From contig CAZREB010000023.1 in NCBI GenBank assembly GCA_964599095.1, forward strand, positions 5,834 through 69,833: a stretch of DNA of 64,000 nt. The letters are read 5' to 3'. This DNA comes from SZAS-79 sp964599095. Its GTDB lineage: Bacteria > Pseudomonadota > Gammaproteobacteria > Burkholderiales > SG8-39. The first letter of the stretch is position 1, and the number at the start of each line of letters is the position of its first letter. The position numbers and the translations under genes are program-made. Below are positions 17,934-25,953 of this stretch, in pieces. A model generated the notes under the pieces. The model ran no database searches. It saw nothing but the letters and a program-made list of their open reading frames with translations, and had not been told where the DNA came from.

Positions 17934-18608
17934 ATGAATCCGCCCGGGTGTTTGCCCCGTATGTACGAACCGGATGCATCGATATACAGGACAAGCGTGG
18001 GCCGGGCGGTGGACAAATACCGAAAACACGCAGCCGGCTACGATGCGAGTGCGCAGCGCACGATGCCGCTGCGGCGCAAGGTAATCGGCATGCTCGGCCT
18101 CGCGCCGGGCCAGGTCGTGCTCGACGTCGCCTGCGGCACCGGGCTGTCGATCCCGCTGCTGCGGGAGGCGGTCGGTCCGGCAGGCCAGGTGGTCGGCGTT
18201 GAAGTCAGCCCGGAGATGATCGAGCTGGCGCGAGATCGGGTGGCGGCGGCCGGCTGGAGCAACGTGACGCTGCTGGAGTCGTCGATGGAGGAGGCCGCCC
18301 TCGACAGGCAGTTCGATGCGGTGCTTTTCAACTATACGCACGACGTGCTGCAATCGCCGGCAGCTTTGGGGCGCATCTTCGCGTTCACGAAGCCGGGCGC
18401 GCGCGTCGCCATCGCCGGCATCAAGCACCCTGCGGGGTGGCTGTTCCCGTTGCGCCTGTATCGCCTGGTCAAGGCGCGGCCGTACGTGACCACGCTCCGC
18501 GGCCTGGACCGGCCCTGGCGGTTGCTGGAGCCCTATGTCGACCACCTGCGGATCGAGCCGGTGATGCTCGGCACCAACTATCTTGCCTGCGGGACCGCGC
18601 GCAGGTGA
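17934..18608 (+). CDS. Class I SAM-dependent methyltransferase
   Basis: The 224-residue protein carries VLDVACGTGLSIPLL (SAM motif I, near residues 62-76), VVGVEVSPEMIELAR (motif II) and NYTHDVLQSPAALGRIF in the motif IV region, the arrangement of UbiE/Coq5-like small-molecule methyltransferases. The acceptor is unknown. Several closely spaced ATGs exist (17930 in another frame, 17934, 17961); 17934 gives the longest in-frame product, and the conserved part starts later. It is 5 bp from the ATP-grasp gene, so the two probably form a unit. Confidence 0.85.
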   Translation: MNPPGCLPRMYEPDASIYRTSVGRAVDKYRKHAAGYDASAQRTMPLRRKVIGMLGLAPGQVVLDVACGTGLSIPLLREAVGPAGQVVGVEVSPEMIELARDRVAAAGWSNVTLLESSMEEAALDRQFDAVLFNYTHDVLQSPAALGRIFAFTKPGARVAIAGIKHPAGWLFPLRLYRLVKARPYVTTLRGLDRPWRLLEPYVDHLRIEPVMLGTNYLACGTARR

Positions 18609-18613
18609 CGGCA

Positions 18614-19873
18614 ATGAGACGCAAACGCATCCTCGTGATCTTCCCCAAGGAATGGGACCGCGACGAATTCGCGCGCGGCGACTACGCAGACTGCGAATTC
18701 GTCTACGAGGGTTTCGACCTGTTCCATTTCCCGTCGAACGCGCGGCTGCTCACGTTCGACGTCCACCGGTTCATCGATACGCTGGTGGGGCGCTGGCGCG
18801 GGCGTATCGACGGGGTGTTCAGCAACAACGAATACTTCGGCGCGCTGATCGCCGCGGTCATCGCCGAGCGGCTCGGCCTTCCCGGCACGCCGCCGTCGCT
18901 GGTGGTCACCGCGCAGCACAAGTACTACGCAAGGCTCGAGCAGCGCCGCATCGCGCCGGAAGCGGTGCCGGAATTCTCGGTCTTCCCGTTCGACGTCAGC
19001 GATTCGGCCGGCGTCGGGCTGTCCTTCCCGCTCTACGTGAAGCCGGTGCGAGCGACCTTCTCGGTGCTGGTCCGGCGCGTCGAGGACTTCGCCGCGCTGC
19101 GCCGCCACCTGACGTTTTCCTGGATGGAGGAGTTGATCATCCGCAAGCTGGTGAAGCCGTTCAACGACCTGATGCCGGTGTACACGGATTTCACCATCAA
19201 CGCCCACCACCTGATCGCAGAGCGGCCGGTCACCGGGCACGAAGTCAACGTGGACGGCTACGTGCGCGACGGCAAGGTGACCTTCATCGGCCTGTGCGAC
19301 GCGGTGATGTTCCCGGGCACCGACCAGTTCGAGCGCTTCGTTTACCCGTCGCGCGTTCCGCCGGAGGTGCAGGAGAAGATCCGGGCGCTGGCCGAACGGC
19401 TGCTCTCCGGCATGGGGTACCGGCACGGGTTCTTCAACATCGAGATGTTCTGGGACCCGGCGACCGACCGGCTGATGATCATCGAGCTCAACCCGCGGCT
19501 CGCCTCGCAGCTCGCCGGGCTCTACCGGCGCGTCGACGGCATCAACCCGCATCGCATGCTGCTCGACCTGTGCACCGGGGCCGCGCCGCAGGCGGTCCCG
19601 AGGCGCACCGGTTGCAGTGTGGCCGCCAGCCTGGTCTCCCGGCGCTTCGACGGCCGGCCGCTGGAGCGCGAGCCCCGCCCGGACGAAGTGGCGGATGTGC
19701 GCCGGCGATTCCCGGATGCCGCGATCATGCTCTATCTCAAGCGCGGGCAGGCGCTGGCGCGGGAAATGAAGTGGCTGGGCAGCTATCGTTACGCGGTCGT
19801 CAACATCGGCGGCGAGGACGAAGAGGCGCTCAACCGCCGTTACGCCGAAATCCGGCAGGCACTGCAATTCTGA
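18614..19873 (+). CDS. ATP-grasp domain carboxylate ligase, function unknown
   Basis: The 419 residues show an ATP-grasp layout. There is a pre-ATP-grasp domain with VFSNNEYFGALIAAVIAERL, a strand with FPLYVKPVRATFS holding the likely ATP-binding Lys, GHEVNVDGYVRDG, and the metal-binding end FFNIEMFWDP and IIELNPRLASQ. Such enzymes join a carboxylate to an amine or thiol through an acyl phosphate. I do not recognise a specific member. An upstream in-frame GTG at 18605 is possible, but ATG 18614 is favoured. The preceding methyltransferase and the following lipoprotein are the only clues to substrate. Confidence 0.82.
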   Translation: MRRKRILVIFPKEWDRDEFARGDYADCEFVYEGFDLFHFPSNARLLTFDVHRFIDTLVGRWRGRIDGVFSNNEYFGALIAAVIAERLGLPGTPPSLVVTAQHKYYARLEQRRIAPEAVPEFSVFPFDVSDSAGVGLSFPLYVKPVRATFSVLVRRVEDFAALRRHLTFSWMEELIIRKLVKPFNDLMPVYTDFTINAHHLIAERPVTGHEVNVDGYVRDGKVTFIGLCDAVMFPGTDQFERFVYPSRVPPEVQEKIRALAERLLSGMGYRHGFFNIEMFWDPATDRLMIIELNPRLASQLAGLYRRVDGINPHRMLLDLCTGAAPQAVPRRTGCSVAASLVSRRFDGRPLEREPRPDEVADVRRRFPDAAIMLYLKRGQALAREMKWLGSYRYAVVNIGGEDEEALNRRYAEIRQALQF

Positions 19874-19887
19874 AAGGAAGCCCCGCC

Positions 19888-20457
19888 ATGAAGATCCTGT
19901 CCGCCCTGTTCCTGGCGCTCCTGCTGCAAGGCTGCGGGACCGTCCACAACACCATGCGCGACGACGCGGATGACAGGGTGATCCTGCGGGGCAACGACCC
20001 GGTCACGTACTTTTCGGGTAGCGCGCCGCAAAAGGGCAACCCGGCGATCAAGTCGGTGTTCGAAGGCGACGTGTATCGTTTCGTCAACGACGAGAACAAG
20101 CGCAGGTTCGATGCGAATCCGGCCGCTTACGCGCCCGCGTGGACCGGCTTCTGCGCGAGCGGCGTGCACTACGCCCTCAAGGCGGCGATCGGCGCCGACG
20201 TCTACCTGGTCTACAAGGGGCGCCTCTACATGTTCGGCAGCGAACGCAGCCGGGCGAACTGGCTGCTGGATGCGGACGACAACATCCGGCTTGGCGACAA
20301 GTATTGGGAGGAGGAATCGAAGGACGTCCCGTACAGGCTGCAGAACGCAAAGCGGCTGATCTTCAAGGTCGCGCACTACAAGACGGACCGGGAACTGGAC
20401 GCGGAATACTTCCGCAGGTTCGGCCGCTGGCCACCGGGCGCCCCGCCGCCGCGATGA
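19888..20457 (+). CDS. YHS domain-containing lipoprotein
   Basis: The 189-residue protein starts with a short signal peptide ending LLLQGC, a plausible lipobox with lipidated C15. A YHS-like domain follows: NDPVTYFSGSAPQKGNPAIK, then VYRFVNDENKRRFDANPAAY and APAWTGFCASGV. YHS domains are small metal-associated folds found near copper or iron proteins and in tropomyosin-like periplasmic proteins; no enzyme activity is implied. A GGAAG ribosome site precedes the ATG. It follows the ATP-grasp gene by 14 bp and ends 1 bp before the convergent hydrolase gene. Confidence 0.85.
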   Translation: MKILSALFLALLLQGCGTVHNTMRDDADDRVILRGNDPVTYFSGSAPQKGNPAIKSVFEGDVYRFVNDENKRRFDANPAAYAPAWTGFCASGVHYALKAAIGADVYLVYKGRLYMFGSERSRANWLLDADDNIRLGDKYWEEESKDVPYRLQNAKRLIFKVAHYKTDRELDAEYFRRFGRWPPGAPPPR

Positions 20458-20458
20458 G

Positions 20459-21262
20459 TCAGCGCGGCAAGGCGGCCAGTTCGCGGATCGTCGCGAATAC
20501 CGTGCTGCCGGCCCCTCGAAGCACCCAGCGATGGGATGCGCCTTCGACCATGACCAGCCGCTTCGGGCCGCGCGCCGCGTCGTAGAGACGTTGCGCCATC
20601 CCGGGCGGTACCAGCGTGTCCTCGGTGCCATGCACCACCAGCAGCGGCAGGTCGAGGCGGCGAAGCTTGTCCAGCAGGTCCATGCGTTGCGTCAGCAAGC
20701 CGCCGAATACCGTCACTTCGGGCAACGAGGTGAACGAGGACTCGAGCACCAGCGCCGCGGCGCCGCCGCCTCGCAGCGCCACTTCCGCGGCGATCGGCCC
20801 GCCGAGCGAATGGCCGTACAGGATGCGGCGCCTTCGGTCCGGAACACGCGTGTCGAGCCAACGCCACGCCGCTTCGGCATCCTCGTAGACCGAATCCTCC
20901 GAGGGCAGCAGCGGGGCGCTCCTGCCATAGCCGCGGTAGTCGATCGCCAGCACGTTGAAACCCGCATCGCGGAAGCTCCTCAGGCGGTAGACGCTGCCCG
21001 AGAGGTTGACCCGGGCGCCGTGGAAATACACGAGCGTGTATTTCGCCCCCGGCGAGGCCAGCCACCAGCCGTTCAGCCGCTCGCCGTCCTTGCCGACCGG
21101 TATCCAGACTTGTTCTTCTCGCAGGATCGCCGGTGAGTAGCCCGGCCACTGCTTGCTGTCGGGACGAAAAACCAGTTCGCGCTCGATCGTATCCAGCGAA
21201 GTGCAGCCGGTGATCGCGGCGAAAAGGACCCCTGCGGCGACCCTGCCTATAATCGACGCCAC
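20459..21262 (-). CDS. Alpha/beta-hydrolase lipoprotein
   Basis: Serine hydrolase of 267 residues, with the oxyanion segment VYFHGARVNLSGS, nucleophile elbow LYGHSLGGPIA, acid in GTEDTLVPP and His in GASHRW. The fold and order match the BEM46/ABHD13-type S33 hydrolases. The N-terminus from the GTG at 21262 reads as a lipoprotein signal ending AAITGC, so the enzyme is probably anchored facing the periplasm. The frame continues upstream to 21445, but that part is Arg/Ser-rich and lies across the opposite gene, so the GTG is preferred. Its start lies 1 bp from the divergent start at 21264. Confidence 0.85.
   Translation of the reverse strand: MASIIGRVAAGVLFAAITGCTSLDTIERELVFRPDSKQWPGYSPAILREEQVWIPVGKDGERLNGWWLASPGAKYTLVYFHGARVNLSGSVYRLRSFRDAGFNVLAIDYRGYGRSAPLLPSEDSVYEDAEAAWRWLDTRVPDRRRRILYGHSLGGPIAAEVALRGGGAAALVLESSFTSLPEVTVFGGLLTQRMDLLDKLRRLDLPLLVVHGTEDTLVPPGMAQRLYDAARGPKRLVMVEGASHRWVLRGAGSTVFATIRELAALPR
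21248..21253 (+). promoter_or_regulatory. Perfect -10 box (TATAAT) just before a start codon
   Basis: The exact consensus TATAAT lies 10 bp before the ATG at 21264, which would place the transcription start at about 21260 and leave a leader of only a few bases. No good -35 box is visible 15-19 bp upstream. The hexamer also sits inside the first codons of the divergent hydrolase, so it could be chance. Confidence 0.35.
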
Positions 21263-21263
21263 G

Positions 21264-22019
21264 ATGTCAATGCTCCTTGGGAGAGTGCTTGTCCTCGCGA
21301 CGGCGTTTGCCGCCGGATCCGCCCTCGCGCAGGCACTGTCGGATTTCAAGCGAGAGAAACGCTGGGCCGATGAATTCGTGCCGAGCCTGGTGGTCGGCGA
21401 TGCAGTTCGGCTTCGCACCAGTGACGGCATCGAGTTCCTCGCCATCTACACGCACGTGGTTCCGGCAAAGGCGGCCGTGCTGCTGGCGCACGGTCCCGGG
21501 CTGCATCCGGATCACGGCCTTACCGGCGAGCTGAGGATCTCTCTCGCCGACCGCGGGTACGCGACGCTGTCCTTGCAGATGCCGGTGCTTGCCGCCGAGG
21601 TCGAGGACAGCGCCGGGTATGCCAAATTGTTTCCGGAAGCCACGCGCCGCATCGCAACAGGCATGCAATTCCTGAAAGACAAGGGGGCCGATCGCATTGT
21701 TTTAGTATCGCATGCGATGGGATCGGCGATGGCCCACGACTACCTTCGCCGCGGGCCCGCGGCCCCGGTGCTGGCGTGGGCCGCCTTGTCCTTCTACGGC
21801 GAGTTCAGGGACATGGAAGGTAACTTCCCCATCCTCGACGCTTATGGCGCTGCGGACTATCGCGGCATCCGCGGGCCGGCGGCCGAGCGCGCACGGTTCC
21901 TGCAGGCGCGGCCGGGCTCGAAGCAGGTTGCGGTGCCCGACGGCGGATATTTTCTCGCCGGCGGCGAGAAGACCGTCCTGCGCGAAGTCGGCGCTTTCCT
22001 CGATGCGGTAACTCGCTAG
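21264..22019 (+). CDS. Exported DUF3530-like alpha/beta-hydrolase-fold protein
   Basis: The N-terminus MSMLLGRVLVLATAF followed by AAGSALAQ is a Sec signal with AxA-type cleavage. The mature part has AVLLAHGPGLHPDHGLTGEL and GYATLSLQMPVLAAE, the pattern of DUF3530 proteins. The expected nucleophile elbow reads VSHAMGSAM, without the Gly-x-Ser-x-Gly serine, as in other members of that family, so it may not be a hydrolase. The start is ATG 21264 (an ATG also at 21270). It runs divergently from the lipoprotein hydrolase and converges on the DUF3047 gene, sharing the palindrome CTAG as both stop codons (22016-22019). Confidence 0.75.
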   Translation: MSMLLGRVLVLATAFAAGSALAQALSDFKREKRWADEFVPSLVVGDAVRLRTSDGIEFLAIYTHVVPAKAAVLLAHGPGLHPDHGLTGELRISLADRGYATLSLQMPVLAAEVEDSAGYAKLFPEATRRIATGMQFLKDKGADRIVLVSHAMGSAMAHDYLRRGPAAPVLAWAALSFYGEFRDMEGNFPILDAYGAADYRGIRGPAAERARFLQARPGSKQVAVPDGGYFLAGGEKTVLREVGAFLDAVTR

Positions 22020-22765
22020 CGCCCGCTTCCGCTGCGTCGGCGGAATGCGATGTCCCCGAAGTAGGCCTCGGTGTTCTCGCCGGTGTTGTCGGTATCGGCA
22101 GACACGATCACGCTGGTGATCGCAGGTGCGGGCAGGCCGAATGCGCGCCGGAAGTCATCCGCGACATCGCGCTCGTGGCTGACCCAGCGGCCCAGCAACG
22201 CCGGTCCGCTGTCGGCGACGACCATCTGCACCCGGTCGGTGTAGGCATTGGGCGCGATGCTGCCCGCCGGCGCCCGGCCGTCCCAGACGTAGCAGAGCGC
22301 CGCCAGCGGCAGGCGCGTGCCCCAGAGTGCGCGCGCGAGCGAAATCTTCACCCGGTCGGCAAGCGACAGCAGGTCCGGGTCCAGGTCGAAAATCACGTAG
22401 AGGCGGAGCGCGAAATCGTCCGACTCCTTCGACGCGAGGCCGCCGCGCGCAACCAGGTTCAATGCCTTCCATCGCCACGCGAGGATAGGAAAGTCCGCGG
22501 GGTTCACTTGCAGCGTCCTCGCGAGCCCCGAGGCCGCTGAATTGGCGCGTGCGCGCAGCGCGGTGCGACCTTCGTCCATGACCAACGTGAATTCCGTCGG
22601 TTTCGCCTTGTCGCCGAACGTGACCGGTTCGAGCCAGCCGGGCAACGGCGCACCGGGGGCCAGGGCCGAGAACCCCATCACCGGGACCGTCAGGTTTTGC
22701 GCGTGCACGCGTCCGGACAGCAAGGCGGCCGCGCCGAGGGCAAGGAAGCCGCGTCGAGCGATCAC
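22016..22765 (-). CDS. DUF3047 protein with twin-arginine signal
   Basis: A 249-residue protein of the DUF3047 family, whose function is unknown. The N-terminus VIARRGFLALGAAALLSG followed by RVHA is a compact twin-arginine signal (RRGFL), so export of the folded protein is likely. The mature part includes WRWKALN, DDFALRLYVIFD, LCYVWDG and SERD-like VSHERDVADDFRRAFG, the typical DUF3047 pattern. GTG at 22765 is the only start that places the RR motif at the N-terminus. It lies 49 bp after the cyclase gene on the same strand and may be cotranscribed with it. Confidence 0.78.
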   Translation of the reverse strand: MIARRGFLALGAAALLSGRVHAQNLTVPVMGFSALAPGAPLPGWLEPVTFGDKAKPTEFTLVMDEGRTALRARANSAASGLARTLQVNPADFPILAWRWKALNLVARGGLASKESDDFALRLYVIFDLDPDLLSLADRVKISLARALWGTRLPLAALCYVWDGRAPAGSIAPNAYTDRVQMVVADSGPALLGRWVSHERDVADDFRRAFGLPAPAITSVIVSADTDNTGENTEAYFGDIAFRRRSGSGR

Positions 22766-22814
22766 CGGCGTGGGGCGTCCATGGCGGATCGCATCCTGCG
22801 GAACGCGCCGGGAA

Positions 22815-24656
22815 TCAGCCCAGCCTCTGGCCGCGCAAACCCGCCTTGCGCAGGATCCCGAGCAGGGCTTCCATGTCCTCGGGGCGCCGCAACGGGCGGC
22901 TGTCGCCGCTGAACAGGCTCGGGATGAAATCCGGTGCGAAGGACTGCAGCCTTTCGATGTTCGAATGGAGCAGCGCCTCGTCGCCGGCCTGCGCCGCATA
23001 GGCGATCATCAGCACGCGGCGGAACGGGTGCGAAGGCTGGCTCTGGATCGCGAGCGCCGACCAGTCGTGCAGTGCTTTCATGTCGCCTTCGATGAACGCG
23101 CAGGTCGCCATAGCAAGGTGCGCGGTGCTGACCCAGCGGTCCTTGGGCGAGAGGCGGGTGGCCTGGGTGGCCAGGGCCTTGGCGCGCTCGACCTGGCCGT
23201 CCGAGGCCTCCAGTTGCGACAGGAAGAACTGCGGCGGGGCGTCGTTCGGGTTCAGGGCCTGGGCCCTGCGCAGGTCGGCCACGCTGGCCGGGAATTCGCC
23301 GGTCAGCGACTCGACCACACCGCGCAGGTAGTACGAGCGGCTGTCGTTGGGCGCGAGTTGCATCAGCACGTCGGCCGCGCGCCGCGCGGCGGCGAGATCC
23401 GCCTTGCGGTCGTGCGTCCACGCGAGGAATACCCGCCAGCTGTGCGCCGAGGTGAGCACCGCCCAGGCCTGCTGGCAGCCTGCGTTGCTTGCAATCGACT
23501 GCTCGGCCAGGCGCTGGGCTTCGTCGACAAGCGCCGGCCGGCCCTGGAACTCGCCGTCGGCGAGCGTCTTGGCGGCCCGCCATGCGATGTCGTCGGCTTC
23601 CGAATAGCGCCGCCTGCCGCGGTCGAGCAGGCGCATTTCCTCGGATTCGATCTGCGGCACCATGCTCGCGACGACCTGGCGGGTGATCCGTTCCTGCAGC
23701 TCGAAGAGGTCGGACAGGACGTCTTCGTACCGCTCGGCCCAGACGTGCTGCCCGGACTCGCCGTTGACCAGTTGCGCGGTGACGCGCACCTTGTCGCCCG
23801 ACTTGCGAACGCTGCCTTCGAGCACGAAATGCACGCCGAGCTCCTGCGCCACCTTGCGCACGTCCACGTTGCGGCCCTTGTAGGTGAACGAGGTATTGCG
23901 GGCGATCACGAACAGGCGCTGGAAACGCGACAGCTCGGTGATGATGTCCTCCACCATGCCGTCGGCGAAGTATTCCTGTTCCGGATCGCCGCTGATGTTG
24001 ACGAACGGCAACACGGCGATCGAAGGGCGGTCGGGCAGCGCAAGCGCCGCCGGGGCGACGGCCCTTTGCGCGGCCGAACCCGCGACGAGCGCGTAAGCAC
24101 GCACCGGATGATCGATGTTCTTGACCTGCTGCTCGCCCTGGTCGACAAAATTCGCCGCGACCTTGCCGAGGACCGCGCCGCGGATGCCATCGGAGATCAT
24201 GATTCCGCCGGGCTCGGCCAGCGCCTCGAGGCGTGCCGCGATGTTCACGCCGTCGCCGTAAATCGTGCCGTCGGGCTTCAGGATCACGTCGCCAAGGTGC
24301 ACCCCGATCCGATAGCGCATGCGGCGTTCCTCGGGCAGGCTCGCGCCGAAAGCGCCGGTTTCCCTCTGGATCTCGATGGCCGCCTGGACCGCGCCGGTGG
24401 CGGATTCGAAAAGCGCCAGCGCCGAATCGCCGGCCATGTCGATGATGCGGCCGTGGTTGGCCTCCACGCGCGCGCGAATGACGGAGCGGGACTGGTCGAG
24501 CGCCGCGACCGTCCCGCGCTCGTCGGCCGCCATCAGGCGCGTGTAGCCGGCGACGTCGGCGACGAGGATGGCGGCGAGCCGCTGCTTGAGCTCGTTGCGC
24601 TTCATCGCCTGCGCGCGCGTTCCCGTGCTGTCCGTCCCCGTCCCGCGACCGGCCAT
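22815..24656 (-). CDS. Class III adenylate/guanylate cyclase with TolB-like and TPR regions
   Basis: The 613-residue protein starts with a class III cyclase domain (about 20-185). It has ILVADVAGYTRLM and MAGDSALALF with the two metal aspartates, and YGDGVNIAARLE with the transition-state Asn and Arg. The Lys that normally selects adenine before the GD motif is not present (IIDMAGDS), so the nucleotide preference is uncertain. A TolB/FlgO-like region (about 215-345: SIAVLPFVNISGDPEQEYFA, FVLEGSVRKSGD) and a TPR-rich C-terminus follow. No membrane segment is seen. ATG 24656 has a purine-rich site AGGGGGGG; an upstream GTG at 24674 is the alternative. Confidence 0.88.
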   Translation of the reverse strand: MAGRGTGTDSTGTRAQAMKRNELKQRLAAILVADVAGYTRLMAADERGTVAALDQSRSVIRARVEANHGRIIDMAGDSALALFESATGAVQAAIEIQRETGAFGASLPEERRMRYRIGVHLGDVILKPDGTIYGDGVNIAARLEALAEPGGIMISDGIRGAVLGKVAANFVDQGEQQVKNIDHPVRAYALVAGSAAQRAVAPAALALPDRPSIAVLPFVNISGDPEQEYFADGMVEDIITELSRFQRLFVIARNTSFTYKGRNVDVRKVAQELGVHFVLEGSVRKSGDKVRVTAQLVNGESGQHVWAERYEDVLSDLFELQERITRQVVASMVPQIESEEMRLLDRGRRRYSEADDIAWRAAKTLADGEFQGRPALVDEAQRLAEQSIASNAGCQQAWAVLTSAHSWRVFLAWTHDRKADLAAARRAADVLMQLAPNDSRSYYLRGVVESLTGEFPASVADLRRAQALNPNDAPPQFFLSQLEASDGQVERAKALATQATRLSPKDRWVSTAHLAMATCAFIEGDMKALHDWSALAIQSQPSHPFRRVLMIAYAAQAGDEALLHSNIERLQSFAPDFIPSLFSGDSRPLRRPEDMEALLGILRKAGLRGQRLG

Positions 24657-24755
24657 CGCCAGCCCCCCCTTCACGTGATCCGCACCGCCGGAGCCGATGC
24701 CTGCCGGCTACTGCACCACTACCGCGGCATTAAAGCAATCCTGCCTGTCGACGGG

Positions 24756-25178
24756 TCACTGCTTGTCGGCGACGCGCACGCGCACCGTGCCGATCGCCTT
24801 GGCGACCAGCGAGCCGTCCTCGTTGCGGACTTCGCCTTCGGTGAACACCGTGTTGCGTCCGGGCTTGAGCACCCGCGCTTCGGCGACCATCCTGCCCCTG
24901 CCTGCGCCGATGAACTGCAGGCTGAGGTCGACCGTGATCACGCCGATCGAGTTCGGGTGCTGGCTGCGCGCGGCGGTGCAGAGCGCGACGTCCATCATCG
25001 ACATGATCACGCCGCCGTGCGCGGAGCCGAAGCTGTTGGTGAGTTCCGGGCGCAGCACGAGCGACAGGGTGGCGGCACCGTCGCCGATCGAGTCCACCTC
25101 GACGCCCAGGTGGCCGACGAACGGAATCTTCTTCTGGAACTCGCGCGCGAATTCGGCGTTCTTCTGCGCCTGGCTCAT
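24756..25178 (-). CDS. Hotdog-fold thioesterase (PaaI family)
   Basis: Acyl-CoA thioesterase-like protein of 140 residues. It shows the PaaI pattern ELTNSFGSAHGGVIMSMMD with the HGG motif and acidic residue, followed by ITVDLSLQFIGAG and EARVLKPGRNTVFTEGEV. Members hydrolyse aryl- or acyl-CoA and recover CoA when a pathway stalls. The start ATG overlaps the upstream SDR stop (ATGA), so it is the last gene of an operon with the SDR and the aldehyde dehydrogenase. Confidence 0.9.
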   Translation of the reverse strand: MSQAQKNAEFAREFQKKIPFVGHLGVEVDSIGDGAATLSLVLRPELTNSFGSAHGGVIMSMMDVALCTAARSQHPNSIGVITVDLSLQFIGAGRGRMVAEARVLKPGRNTVFTEGEVRNEDGSLVAKAIGTVRVRVADKQ

Positions 25179-25951
25179 ATGATCGTGGCGCCGCCGTCGA
25201 CCGCGATGGCCTGCCCGGTGATATGCCGAGAGGCCTCCGAGGCGAGCAGCACGGTGAGGCCCTTGAGGTCCTCGTCGCCGCCCAGGCGCCCCGTGGGCGT
25301 CGCCTGCTTCACGAACTCGCCTGCGGTGTCGAGCGTCGCCTTGGTCATCTTGGACGGGAAGAAGCCCGGGCAGATCGCGTTGACCGTGATGCCGTGGCAC
25401 CCCCATTCGGTGGCGAGCTGGCGCGTGAGCCCGACGGCACCGTGCTTGGTGGCGACGTAGGCCGCGTTCTTCAGCAGGCGCATGTCGGTGGCCTGCAGGC
25501 CGTTGACCGAGGCGATGTTGATGATGCGGCCCCACCTGGCCGGGATCATCGAGCGCTTCGCTATGATTTGCGAGAGCAGGAACATGCCGGTCAGGTTCAG
25601 GTTGACCAGCTTGTCCCAGGCCTCGATCGGGTGGTCCTCGGCCGGCGCTCCCCAGGTGGCGCCGGCGTTGTTCACGAGGATGTCCACCTTGCCGAACTTC
25701 TCCAGCAGCGCGGAGGCGAGCGGCTCGACCTGCTCGCGCCTGCCGAGATCGCTCGGGTAGGGGGTCGCCGCGATCCCGAGCCCCTTGAGATGCGCCACCG
25801 CGTCGTCGAGCTCGTCCTTCTTGCGAGCCGTGATCGCGATGCGCGCGCCCATCTCGCCAAGCGCTTCGGCCATCTGCAGGCCGAGGCCCCGCGACCCGCC
25901 GGTCACGACCGCGACACGGCCGACGAGGTCGAACAGCTGCTTGACCCCCAT
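25175..25951 (-). CDS. SDR family oxidoreductase
   Basis: The 258-residue short-chain dehydrogenase has TGGSRGLG, NNAGATW, the catalytic Ser in NIASVNG and YVATK as YxxxK, ending in the family's ITGQAIAVDGGATI. The sequence is of the gluconate 5-dehydrogenase/3-oxoacyl reductase type. It sits 2 bp after the aldehyde dehydrogenase stop and overlaps the thioesterase by 4 bp. Oxidation or reduction of a hydroxyacyl intermediate is likely; a precise substrate cannot be given. Confidence 0.9.
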   Translation of the reverse strand: MGVKQLFDLVGRVAVVTGGSRGLGLQMAEALGEMGARIAITARKKDELDDAVAHLKGLGIAATPYPSDLGRREQVEPLASALLEKFGKVDILVNNAGATWGAPAEDHPIEAWDKLVNLNLTGMFLLSQIIAKRSMIPARWGRIINIASVNGLQATDMRLLKNAAYVATKHGAVGLTRQLATEWGCHGITVNAICPGFFPSKMTKATLDTAGEFVKQATPTGRLGGDEDLKGLTVLLASEASRHITGQAIAVDGGATII

Positions 25952-25953
25952 GG

